Source of the DNA: Pseudomonas parafulva | GTDB lineage: Bacteria; Pseudomonadota; Gammaproteobacteria; Pseudomonadales; Pseudomonadaceae | Length of the DNA: 64,000 nucleotides | Assembly (NCBI RefSeq): GCF_000800255.1 | Contig: NZ_CP009747.1 | Span: 1,674,001-1,738,000 of the forward strand | Direction: 5' to 3' | In this document: positions 55,303 through 64,000 of the stretch, one piece after another | Layout of the letters: every line of letters starts with the position of its first letter | Numbering within the stretch: the first letter of the stretch is position 1 | Made by a program: the position numbers and the translations under genes | The notes under the pieces: generated by a model | What the model was told of the DNA's origin: nothing | Databases searched by the model: none | What the model saw: only the letters and a program-made list of their open reading frames with translations

Positions 55303-55878
55303 TCACGGCTCGAGCAACTGTGGGCTGTTGAAATTGCTCAGGCGAAGGTCGTTTGCAGCACACTCCAAGCCAACTACGCGCTCGTGCTGCAGCGCTTTCT
55401 GCAGGCTGCGTTCGCCAGCCTGCCAGGCATGTTCGAGTACCGGGAGCAGTCGACGAGGCAAGACGCTGAACATCGGCTGCCAATAACCACTCTGACGAAC
55501 CATCGCGGTGGCCTCTTCGGCCGCCGCGAGCTGGCGCAGGGCGTCGATCAATTCACGGTCGATCAGCGGCGAATCACACGCCAGTACCACCACCCATTCA
55601 TGACGCACCACCTGCAGGCCGGCGATCACGCCAGCGAGCGGTCCTGGATAATCCCTGTCTTCATCGCCCACGCAGCAGTCGGCGAAGCCGGCATAGAGCT
55701 GCTGGTTGCGGTTGCACGAGATCACCAGGTCATCGGTGAGCGGCCGGACCACGCGCTGTATGTGCGCCACCAGCGGCTCGCCACGCCAAGGCAGCAAGCC
55801 CTTGTCACGCCCGCCCATGCGCTGGCCACGGCCTCCGGCGAGGATCAGAACGGAACAGGGGGGCAGGGCAGCAGGCAT
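55303..55878 (-). CDS. mobA: Molybdenum cofactor guanylyltransferase MobA
   Basis: 191 residues. ATG 55878 (MPAALPPCSVLILAGGRG). The nucleotidyltransferase signature LILAGGRGQRMGGRDKGLL is intact, and ACDSPLIDRELI matches the metal-binding Asp region. MobA joins GMP to molybdopterin to make the guanine dinucleotide cofactor of nitrate-reductase/DMSO-reductase-class enzymes. The nearby PaoABC would need the cytosine form made by MocA, so the proximity is not proof of partnership. GGAG nine bases before the ATG lies within the 3' arm of a long hairpin. Confidence 0.95.
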   Translation of the reverse strand: MPAALPPCSVLILAGGRGQRMGGRDKGLLPWRGEPLVAHIQRVVRPLTDDLVISCNRNQQLYAGFADCCVGDEDRDYPGPLAGVIAGLQVVRHEWVVVLACDSPLIDRELIDALRQLAAAEEATAMVRQSGYWQPMFSVLPRRLLPVLEHAWQAGERSLQKALQHERVVGLECAANDLRLSNFNSPQLLEP

Positions 55879-55884
55879 TGAAAA

Positions 55885-55913
55885 GGGCTCCGGACAGTGA
55901 CTGCCCGGAACCC
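55885..55913 (-). terminator. Long hairpin with T-tract, doubling as the mobA ribosome-site stem
   Basis: On the minus strand a 29-base, almost fully self-complementary sequence (outer arms GGGTTCCGG / CCGGAGCCC, inner CAGT / ACTG, a few G-T pairs) is followed by TTTT and then, two bases later, the mobA ATG. It can end transcripts of the RND permease gene 27 bases upstream. The only mobA Shine-Dalgarno (GGAG) is inside its 3' arm. Confidence 0.65.
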
Positions 55914-55939
55914 TCTCATTCAACGCCTGGCTTGTCCAG

Positions 55940-58900
55940 TCAGGCGTCCGGCTTGGCGCTGCGGTGACCGGCAATACGCATGACCACCACGAAGAACACC
56001 GGCACGAACACCACGGCCAGGGTCGCACTGAGCATGCCGCCTATCACGCCGGTGCCAATGGCTTGCTGGCTGGCCGAGCTGGCACCGCTGGCAATGGCCA
56101 GCGGCACCACGCCGAGGATGAACGCCAGCGAGGTCATGACGATGGGGCGCAGTCGCAGCTTGGCGGCCTGCATGGCCGCATCGGCGGCGTCCACGCCTTG
56201 ATCGACCAGGCTCTTGGCGAACTCGATGATCAGGATGGCATTCTTCGCCGACAGACCGATCAGGGTGATCAGGCCGACTTTGAAGAAGACGTCGTTGGGC
56301 ATGCCGCGCAGGGTCACCGCCAGCACCGCACCCAATACGCCCAACGGCACCACCAGCAGCACCGCCGTAGGGATCGACCAGCTCTCGTAGAGTGCTGCCA
56401 GGCACAGGAACACCACCAGCAGCGACAGGGCCAACAGTACAGGTGCCTGGCTACCGGACAAGCGCTCCTGCAAGGACAGACCAGTCCATTCCAGTGCACT
56501 GCCGGCGGGCAGGGCATCGACCAGGCGCTGGATTTCCGCCATTGCCTCGCCCGAGCTGTGGCCTGCTGCTGGCTCACCGGAAATCGACACCGCCGGGTAA
56601 CCGTTGTAGCGCGTCAGTTGCACCGGGCCGCTGAGCCAGCGTGCCTGCACGAAAGCGCCGAGCGGCACCATCTTGCCGCTGGCGTTGCGTACGTGGATCT
56701 TCAGCAGATCCTCGACCTGGCTGCGTTGATCGCCCTCGGCTTGAACCACCACGCGTTGCATGCGGCCCTGGTTGGGGAAGTCGTTGACGTAGTTCGAGCC
56801 CACGGAAGTGTCGAGCACGGCGCCGATGTCGGCGAAGGACACACCCAGCGCATTGGCCTGACGGCGGTCCACTTCCAGTTGCACCTGCGGGCTCTCGGCC
56901 AACGATGCCTCACGTACGTTGGTCAGCACCTTGCTCTTGCGTGCCTGGGCCAGCAGCTCGTCGCGGGCCGCCATGAGACCGGCATGGCCCATGCCGCCGC
57001 GGTCCTGCAGGCGGAACTCGAAGCCGGTCGACTCGCCCAGTCCGTCCACCGGCGGCGGCAGCACTGAGTAGGCCACGGCATCCTTGAGCGCCGAGAACGC
57101 CAGGGTCGCGCGATCGGCGATCGACTGCGCGCTGTCGTCGGCGCCACGCTCGGACCAGTCCTTGAGCGTGGTGAAGGCCAGCGCCGCGTTCTGGCCAGTG
57201 CCCGAGAAGCTGAAGCCGAGGATCATGGTGGTGTTGCCCACGCCCGGTTCCTGGGCGTTGTGGGCTTCGATCTGCGCGGCGACCTGTTCGGTACGCATGC
57301 GGCTTGCCCCTGGGGGCAACTGGATGTCGGTGATGGTGTAACCCTGGTCCTCGGTGGGCAGGAAGGCGCTGGGTAACTGGCTGAAGCCGTAGCCCAGCAC
57401 CGCCACCAGCAAACCGTACAGCAGCAGGTAGCGGCCACTGCGGGCCAGGGCGTGGGCGACCCAGCGCTGGTATCCCTGGCTCATGCCCTCGAAGCGGCGA
57501 TTGAACCAGCCGAAGAAGCCTTTACGCTCATGATGCTCGCCTTTGGCGATGGGCTTGAGCAGGGTCGCGCACAAGGCGGGCGTGAGGCTCAGCGCCAGGA
57601 AAGCGGAGAACAGGATCGACACCGCCATCGACAGCGAAAATTGCTGGTAGATCACGCCCACCGAGCCTTTCATGAATGCCATGGGCAGGAATACGGCCAC
57701 CAGCACCAGGGTGATGCCGATGATCGCGCCGCTGATCTGCCCCATCGCCTTGCGCGTCGCCTCCTTGGGACCTAGACCTTCCTCGGCCATGATCCGCTCG
57801 ACGTTTTCCACCACCACGATGGCATCATCGACCAGGATGCCGATGGCCAGCACCATGCCGAACAGGGTCAGCACATTGACCGAAAAACCCAGCGCGAGCA
57901 TCACGGCGAAGGTGCCCATGAGTGCGACGGGCACGACAAGGGTGGGGATCAAGGTGTAACGGATGTTCTGCAGGAACAGGAACATCACCGCGAACACCAG
58001 CAGCATCGCTTCGAATAGCGTGCTGATCACCTGCTTGATCGAGACCTTGACGAACGGCGAGGTGTCGTAAGGGATGTCGTATTTGACCCCGGCAGGGAAG
58101 TAGCGCGACAGCTCGTCCATCTTCTGCCGCACCAGCGTGGCCGTTTCCATGGCGTTGGCACCCGGGGACAGCTTGACGCTGAACGCGCTGGTCGCCTTGC
58201 CGTTCAGGCGCGTGCCGTATTGGTACTCCTGGGCGCCGATCTCGACGCGAGCGACATCGCCAACGGTGACCACCGAGCCATCGGGATTAGCCCGCAGCAC
58301 GATGGCGGCGAACTCTTCTGGCGTGCTGAGCTGACCCTTGACCACCACGTTGGCGGTGATTTCCTGGGTCGGCCGGGTGGGCAGATCGCCGATGCTACCA
58401 GGCGCCACCTGCGCGTTCTGCGCCGTAATGGCGCTGGCCACGTCCTGAGGCGTGAGGGCGAAGCCGACCAGCTTGGCCGGATCGATCCAGATCCGCATGG
58501 CCCGTTCCGAGCCATAGAGCTGGGCCTTGCCGACACCCTTGATGCGGCGGATCTCGTTCATGACGTTGCGCGCCAGCAGATCGCTCAGGGCAATTTCGTC
58601 GTAGCTGCCGTCTTCGGAGGTGAGGGTGCCGAGCAACAGAAAGCCAGTGGAGACCTTCTCCACTTGCAGGCCTTGCTGAGTGACCGGTCGCGGCAGACGC
58701 GACTCGACCACTTTCAGACGGTTCTGCACATCGACCTGAGCCAGGTCGGGCACCGTGCCGGGCTCGAAGGTGGCGGTGATGGTGGCGCTGCCCAGGCTGC
58801 TCTGGGATTCGAAATACAGCAGATTATCGGCGCCATTGAGCTCCTGCTCGATGACGCTGACCACGCTCTCATCCATGGTCTGCGCCGAGGCGCCTGGGTA

Positions 58901-59044
58901 CACGGCGTAGATTTCCACCTGCGGCGGCGCGACGTCGGGATACTGGGCGACCGGCAACTGCGGAATGGCCAGCGCGCCGGCGAGCAGGATGAACAAGGCG
59001 ACCACCCAAGCGAAAATCGGGCGGTCGATGAAGAACTGCGGCAT
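55940..59044 (-). CDS. RND efflux permease (HAE-1 family)
   Basis: 1,034 residues, 12 helices with two large periplasmic loops. It begins MPQFFIDRPIFAWVVALFI; the pore region follows LPVAQYPDVAPP. The proton-relay Asp pair is in GILVDDAIVVVEN and the conserved Lys in SAKNAILIIEFAK. It is a single-type homotrimeric permease of the AcrB/MexF group. It starts 11 bases after the adaptor gene's stop. No outer-membrane partner follows, so it must borrow an OprM-type channel, perhaps the one at 5253 or another elsewhere. Divergence from a two-component system suggests inducible expression. Confidence 0.95.
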   Translation of the reverse strand: MPQFFIDRPIFAWVVALFILLAGALAIPQLPVAQYPDVAPPQVEIYAVYPGASAQTMDESVVSVIEQELNGADNLLYFESQSSLGSATITATFEPGTVPDLAQVDVQNRLKVVESRLPRPVTQQGLQVEKVSTGFLLLGTLTSEDGSYDEIALSDLLARNVMNEIRRIKGVGKAQLYGSERAMRIWIDPAKLVGFALTPQDVASAITAQNAQVAPGSIGDLPTRPTQEITANVVVKGQLSTPEEFAAIVLRANPDGSVVTVGDVARVEIGAQEYQYGTRLNGKATSAFSVKLSPGANAMETATLVRQKMDELSRYFPAGVKYDIPYDTSPFVKVSIKQVISTLFEAMLLVFAVMFLFLQNIRYTLIPTLVVPVALMGTFAVMLALGFSVNVLTLFGMVLAIGILVDDAIVVVENVERIMAEEGLGPKEATRKAMGQISGAIIGITLVLVAVFLPMAFMKGSVGVIYQQFSLSMAVSILFSAFLALSLTPALCATLLKPIAKGEHHERKGFFGWFNRRFEGMSQGYQRWVAHALARSGRYLLLYGLLVAVLGYGFSQLPSAFLPTEDQGYTITDIQLPPGASRMRTEQVAAQIEAHNAQEPGVGNTTMILGFSFSGTGQNAALAFTTLKDWSERGADDSAQSIADRATLAFSALKDAVAYSVLPPPVDGLGESTGFEFRLQDRGGMGHAGLMAARDELLAQARKSKVLTNVREASLAESPQVQLEVDRRQANALGVSFADIGAVLDTSVGSNYVNDFPNQGRMQRVVVQAEGDQRSQVEDLLKIHVRNASGKMVPLGAFVQARWLSGPVQLTRYNGYPAVSISGEPAAGHSSGEAMAEIQRLVDALPAGSALEWTGLSLQERLSGSQAPVLLALSLLVVFLCLAALYESWSIPTAVLLVVPLGVLGAVLAVTLRGMPNDVFFKVGLITLIGLSAKNAILIIEFAKSLVDQGVDAADAAMQAAKLRLRPIVMTSLAFILGVVPLAIASGASSASQQAIGTGVIGGMLSATLAVVFVPVFFVVVMRIAGHRSAKPDA

Positions 59045-59055
59045 GGGTCAGGTCC

Positions 59056-60225
59056 TCACTGGCCGGTGTGCTTGACGAGGGGTTGAGCGGACTTGTCGGC
59101 GTCGACTTGCACTTGATCTCCGACCTTGACGTGCTGCAGGCCCTCGACCACCACGCGTTCGCCAGGCGTCAGCCCTTCGCTGACGATCCAGCGGTCACCC
59201 TGGGCACTGCCCAGGACCACCTGGCGCTCGTCGATACGCTGCTGGTCATCGACCACCAGCACCTTGGGTACGCCGGCGCTGTCGCGCAGAATCGCCCGCT
59301 GCGGCACGCTCAGGCCCTTGGGCTGTACCGCCTGCTCCAGTCGCACGCGCACATAGCTGCCGGGCAGCAGGTCCAGGTCTGGATTGGGGAACTCGCTGCG
59401 CAAGGTAATCTGGTTGGTGCTCGGGTCGACGCTGATGTCGGAGAACAACAGCTTGCCCGGCAGCGGGTAGGCACTGCCGTCGTCCTGAATCAGCGTGGCG
59501 CGGGCCTGGTCGGGGCCGACCTGCTGCAATTCGCCAGCGCGCAGGGCGCGGCGCAAGGCATTGAGGTCGCGGGTCGACTGGGTGACGTCGGCATGGATCG
59601 GGTCGAGTTGCTGGATGACGGCCATCTCGGTGGCCTCGCTCTGTCCGACCAGAGCGCCCTCGGTGACCAGGGCGCGGCCGATACGGCCTGAAATCGGTGC
59701 GGTGACCGTGGCGTAGCCCAAGTTCAGTCGCGCACGCTCCAGTGCTGCCCTGGCCTCGGCCACCTGGGCTCCGCCCTGCAGGAAGGCGGCACGGGCGTTG
59801 TCGTATTCCTGACGGCTCACGGCATTTTCTTCGACCAACTGCCGGTAGCGCTGCTCCTGAAGCCGCGCCTGGTACAAGGTAGCCTCGGCGCGGGCGAGGG
59901 CAGCGCGGGCGCTGTCGTGATCGGCCTTGAACGGTGCCGGGTCGATCAGGAACAGCACATCGCCTTGTTTGACGTCGCTGCCTTCGCGGTACACCCGCTT
60001 GAGCACCACGCCGGCGACGCGGGCGCGTACCTCGGCCGTCCTGGGTGCCAGAATACGCCCGCTCAGTTCGGTGCTGATGGCCAGAGCCTGCGGCTGCACG
60101 GTCTCGACCCGCACCTGCGGGGCTGGCGCGTCGGTTTCCTGATCGTTAGCATCGTCGCAACCGGCAAGGACCAAGCCCAGCACGGTCAAAAGCGCCAGAC
60201 GGCGCTTGAAGAAGGGAATAGACAT
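59056..60225 (-). CDS. RND efflux periplasmic adaptor lipoprotein (MFP)
   Basis: 389 residues. Lipoprotein signal with lipobox VLAGC (Cys23). Then a membrane-fusion fold: a barrel-sandwich half-motif (VRARVAGVVLKRVYREGSDVKQGDVLFLIDPAPF), an alpha-helical hairpin (about 100-165), the second lipoyl half (APISGRIGRALVTEGALVGQ) and beta-barrel/proximal domains. It links the permease to an outer-membrane channel. It is the first gene of the pump operon and divergent from an OmpR-type regulator gene across 178 bases. Confidence 0.95.
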   Translation of the reverse strand: MSIPFFKRRLALLTVLGLVLAGCDDANDQETDAPAPQVRVETVQPQALAISTELSGRILAPRTAEVRARVAGVVLKRVYREGSDVKQGDVLFLIDPAPFKADHDSARAALARAEATLYQARLQEQRYRQLVEENAVSRQEYDNARAAFLQGGAQVAEARAALERARLNLGYATVTAPISGRIGRALVTEGALVGQSEATEMAVIQQLDPIHADVTQSTRDLNALRRALRAGELQQVGPDQARATLIQDDGSAYPLPGKLLFSDISVDPSTNQITLRSEFPNPDLDLLPGSYVRVRLEQAVQPKGLSVPQRAILRDSAGVPKVLVVDDQQRIDERQVVLGSAQGDRWIVSEGLTPGERVVVEGLQHVKVGDQVQVDADKSAQPLVKHTGQ

Positions 60226-60300
60226 ACGGATCTTCCAGATAGGATCGTGCCTATGCTACGGCAGCCGTTCGCGTGCGGGCTGTTAAGCTATGTAGGTCGT

Positions 60301-60320
60301 GTGTGAAAAAGTGTAAGGAG
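60301..60320. promoter_or_regulatory. Candidate OmpR-type direct repeat between pump and two-component genes
   Basis: GTGTGAAAAA followed directly by GTGTAAGGAG, two half-sites phased by exactly ten bases, as OmpR/PhoB-class response regulators bind. CTATGTAGG (60288) and CTACGTAGG (60332) flank it, and AGGAT-TCTAT-ATCCT (60338-60352) follows. It is a likely site for the adjacent RstA-like regulator. Confidence 0.5.
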
Positions 60321-60403
60321 CGTGCTGTGCGCTACGTAGGATTCTATATCCTGCGGGCAACGGGCCGTGTCGGCCTTTTCACTCTGATGACTTTCAAGCG
60401 CCC

Positions 60404-61105
60404 ATGCCCAACTTACTCCTGGTCGAAGACGACAGCGCGCTGTCGGAGCTGATCGCCAGCTACCTGCAACGCAACGATTTCCATGTCCGGGTGATCGCCC
60501 GTGGCGACCACGTGCTCGAGGAGTTCCGCCGCCAGCGTCCGGACCTGGTGGTGCTCGACCTGATGCTGCCGGGGCTGGATGGATTGCAGGTCTGTCGCCT
60601 GCTGCGCCAGGAGTCGCAGAGCCTGCCGATTCTCATGCTCACCGCTCGCGATGACAGCCATGATCAGGTATTGGGCCTGGAGATGGGTGCCGATGACTAC
60701 GTCAACAAGCCGTGCGAGCCACGCGTGTTGCTGGCCCGTGTACGCACTTTGCTGCGCCGTAGCAGCGTGGGCGAGCCGCGCCTGGACCACGAGCTGATCG
60801 AAATCGGTGGGCTGAGCATCGATCTGGCCGAGCGAACAGTCAGTTGGCGCGGCGCCGAGGTCGAGTTGTCCAGTGGTGAGTACAACCTGCTGGTGGTGCT
60901 GGCGCGCAATGCCGGCGAGGTGCTCAGTCGCGACCGTATCCTGCAGCAGCTGCGTGGTATCGAGTTCAACGGCACCGACCGCTCCGTGGACGTGGCGATC
61001 TCCAAGCTGCGGCGCAAGTTCGACGATCACGCCGGCGAAGCACGCAAGATCAAGACTGTGTGGGGTAAGGGTTACTTGTTCAGCCGGGTCGAGTGGGAGT
61101 ACTGA
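60404..61105 (+). CDS. OmpR-family response regulator (RstA-like)
   Basis: 233 residues. Receiver domain with Asp52 (VVLDLMLPGLDG), acidic pocket VEDD and Lys in VNKPCEP. The C-terminal winged helix (about 130-230) includes ELSSGEYNLLVVLARNAGEVLSRDRI and DRSVDVAISKLRRKF. It is followed six bases later by its sensor kinase and divergent from the RND pump operon, which it probably regulates. The wording is closest to RstA/PhoB-type proteins. No obvious ribosome site precedes the ATG. Confidence 0.93.
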   Translation: MPNLLLVEDDSALSELIASYLQRNDFHVRVIARGDHVLEEFRRQRPDLVVLDLMLPGLDGLQVCRLLRQESQSLPILMLTARDDSHDQVLGLEMGADDYVNKPCEPRVLLARVRTLLRRSSVGEPRLDHELIEIGGLSIDLAERTVSWRGAEVELSSGEYNLLVVLARNAGEVLSRDRILQQLRGIEFNGTDRSVDVAISKLRRKFDDHAGEARKIKTVWGKGYLFSRVEWEY

Positions 61106-61111
61106 GCCGCC

Positions 61112-62425
61112 ATGCTCAAGTTCCTGGTACGACTCTACCTGCTGATCATCGTCGCCTACGCCGGCGCGCTGCTGCTGATTCCCGATGCCATAGTCGGTGC
61201 GTTCCACGATCGTTTCATGGCCTACAACCTGGATCAGACCCGTGGTGTGCAATCGCTGATCGTCCGTCAGTTCCAGCAGGCGCCGCAGGCACGCTGGCCG
61301 CAGGTGGAGCAGGAACTGGCTGCCGCGTTCGCACCCTTGCAGGTGCAACTGCTGCGCATGGACGACCCGGATCTCAAGCCGGTCGAGCGCGCACGCCTGG
61401 AACGCGGGCAGCACGCCTTGCGCCTGGCGGACTGGGGTTATTACCAGACCATCATGGCGCCGCTGGATCGCAATTGGTTCGTGCGTCTGAACTCGCCACC
61501 GGACCCGCTGGACATCAACGTGTTGTCGTGGGGCGTGACGGTACTGATCGGCGCGGCCATGCTCGGCTGCCTGCTGCTGTGGGTCTGGCCGCACTGGCGT
61601 GACCTGGAGCGGCTCAAGGACACCGCCCGACGCCTGGGGCGCGGCGAGATGTCCGAGCGCACGCAGATTTCCCCGCGCTCCAACATCGGCGAGCTGGCTG
61701 GGGTGTTCGACACCATGGCCGGCGACCTGGAGCGCCAGGTCAGGCAACAGCGCGAGCTGCTCGATGCCGTCTCTCACGAGCTCCGTACGCCGTTGACCCG
61801 GCTGGACTTCGGGCTGGTACTGCTGTTCGACGAGGTGCCCGCCGCCAGTCGCAAGCGTCTGCTGGAACTGGTCGGGCATGTGCGCGAGCTGGACGAACTG
61901 GTGTTGGAGCTTTTGTCCTACAGTCGGCTGGACAACGCCGAGCAGGTGCGCGAGCGGGTGGAGGTGTCGCTGGTCGAACTGGTCGACAGCGTGATCGGGG
62001 GTTTCGCCGAAGAGCTCGACGGGCGCGGCATCCAATGGGAGGTGCACGCCGATGAGGGGCTGCCGCGCTTCGTGCTCGATCCGCGGCTGACAGCGCGGGC
62101 GGTACAGAATCTGGTGCGCAACGCCATGCGCTACTGCGACCGACGCCTGCTGCTGCGCCTGACCCAGGAAGCCGACCGGGCTTGCCTGCTGACGGTGGAG
62201 GATGATGGAATCGGCATTCCGCCCGAAGAACGCGAGCGAATTTTCCAGCCGTTCTATCGTCTGGACCGCAGCCGAGACCGCAGTACCGGTGGCTTCGGCC
62301 TGGGCTTGGCGATCAGCCGTCGAGCCATCGAGGGGCAGGGCGGAACCCTGACGGCGGCGCAGTCCGCCTTGGGCGGGGCGCAATTCAGGATTCGCCTTCC
62401 GGCAGGTGCCCTGCAACCCAGCTGA
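61112..62425 (+). CDS. Membrane sensor histidine kinase (RstB-like)
   Basis: 437 residues. Two helices (about 5-25 and 140-158) enclose a ~110-residue periplasmic sensor. A HAMP linker follows, then HisKA with His222 (AVSHELRTPLTRL) and HATPase (NLVRNAMRYCD, DDGIGIPPEER, GGFGLGLAISRR). It is an RstB/EnvZ-class kinase and partner of the regulator six bases upstream. The signal is not predictable. A terminator hairpin lies just past the stop. Confidence 0.94.
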   Translation: MLKFLVRLYLLIIVAYAGALLLIPDAIVGAFHDRFMAYNLDQTRGVQSLIVRQFQQAPQARWPQVEQELAAAFAPLQVQLLRMDDPDLKPVERARLERGQHALRLADWGYYQTIMAPLDRNWFVRLNSPPDPLDINVLSWGVTVLIGAAMLGCLLLWVWPHWRDLERLKDTARRLGRGEMSERTQISPRSNIGELAGVFDTMAGDLERQVRQQRELLDAVSHELRTPLTRLDFGLVLLFDEVPAASRKRLLELVGHVRELDELVLELLSYSRLDNAEQVRERVEVSLVELVDSVIGGFAEELDGRGIQWEVHADEGLPRFVLDPRLTARAVQNLVRNAMRYCDRRLLLRLTQEADRACLLTVEDDGIGIPPEERERIFQPFYRLDRSRDRSTGGFGLGLAISRRAIEGQGGTLTAAQSALGGAQFRIRLPAGALQPS

Positions 62426-62436
62426 ACAGCGCTCGC

Positions 62437-62461
62437 AAAAAAGGGCTGCCAGGCAGCCCTT
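62437..62461 (-). terminator. Rho-independent terminator of the ABC-F gene
   Basis: AGGGCTG / CAGCCCT stem (extended by CC/GG) with, on the minus strand, six T bases after it. It follows the minus-strand ABC-F gene by about 20 bases and may also stop the plus-strand kinase transcript. Confidence 0.85.
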
Positions 62462-62481
62462 AGTGCATCGTCCGTGAGGAC

Positions 62482-64000
<1,519 letters not shown>

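Noticed and set aside
60413..62416. A 667-codon open frame on the minus strand opposite the two-component genes
   Set aside because: It is Gln/His/Leu-rich low-complexity sequence with no family motifs; the plus-strand regulator and kinase are unmistakable.

Overview
The window reads as ordinary chromosome of a fluorescent Pseudomonas, most likely of the P. putida group. Base composition is GC-rich and many genes are Pseudomonas-typical: a DUF1652 protein, an MdtBC/OprM-type pump, a 358-residue 4-hydroxyphenylpyruvate dioxygenase, CSS-motif cyclic-di-GMP proteins, a Sec-signal-bearing malate:quinone oxidoreductase, an NEL-type effector and a second PBP2. No rRNA, tRNA, CRISPR array, prophage or insertion sequence was seen. 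The species call is inference from gene content only.

Layout. 1-6.7 kb: 3' part of mdtB, then mdtC and an outer-membrane lipoprotein channel. A GC-rich palindromic element lies between mdtB and mdtC. 6.8-11.6 kb: one very large toxin/effector gene with leucine-rich repeats and an NEL E3 ubiquitin-ligase domain. 11.8-15.6 kb: a DUF4174 exported protein, a quinate/shikimate dehydrogenase-like enzyme, an MHS-type transporter and a GntR/FCD regulator. 15.9-18.8 kb: a complete polar amino-acid ABC importer, divergent from the GntR gene, with two copies of a candidate operator. 18.9-23.0 kb: AraC regulator, LysE exporter, TerC-CBS-CorC membrane protein and RarD permease. 23.0-30.8 kb: a signalling island around hppD, with an EAL phosphodiesterase carrying a CSS sensor, a stand-alone CSS sensor with no EAL domain, and two convergent soluble hybrid histidine kinases. 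30.9-35.3 kb: TPR protein, pirin, DUF1652, ureidoglycine aminohydrolase and a Sel1-like exported protein.

35.4-39.0 kb holds the best candidate for an undescribed small pathway: a three-gene operon (YqcI/YcgG-family protein, LysE-family exporter, SGNH hydrolase) divergent from a GcvA-like LysR gene. 39.1-45.3 kb: DUF1348 protein, DHA1 transporter, DkgB, a membrane-anchored M19 dipeptidase that lacks most canonical zinc ligands, and a PBP2. 45.5-51.1 kb: a PaoABC-type molybdenum aldehyde oxidoreductase and Mqo. 51.4-55.9 kb: two small hypotheticals, a Gfo/Idh/MocA oxidoreductase, a GH15 glucoamylase-like gene broken by one missing base, and mobA. 55.9-62.4 kb: an RND pump pair (adaptor and permease, no outer-membrane partner) divergent from an RstAB-like two-component system. 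The window ends in a YbiT-type ABC-F gene.

Together the region covers efflux (two RND systems, two LysE exporters, two MFS carriers), amino-acid and aromatic metabolism (importer, hppD, shikimate/quinate module) and signalling. It is accessory-type chromosome rather than a core housekeeping block.
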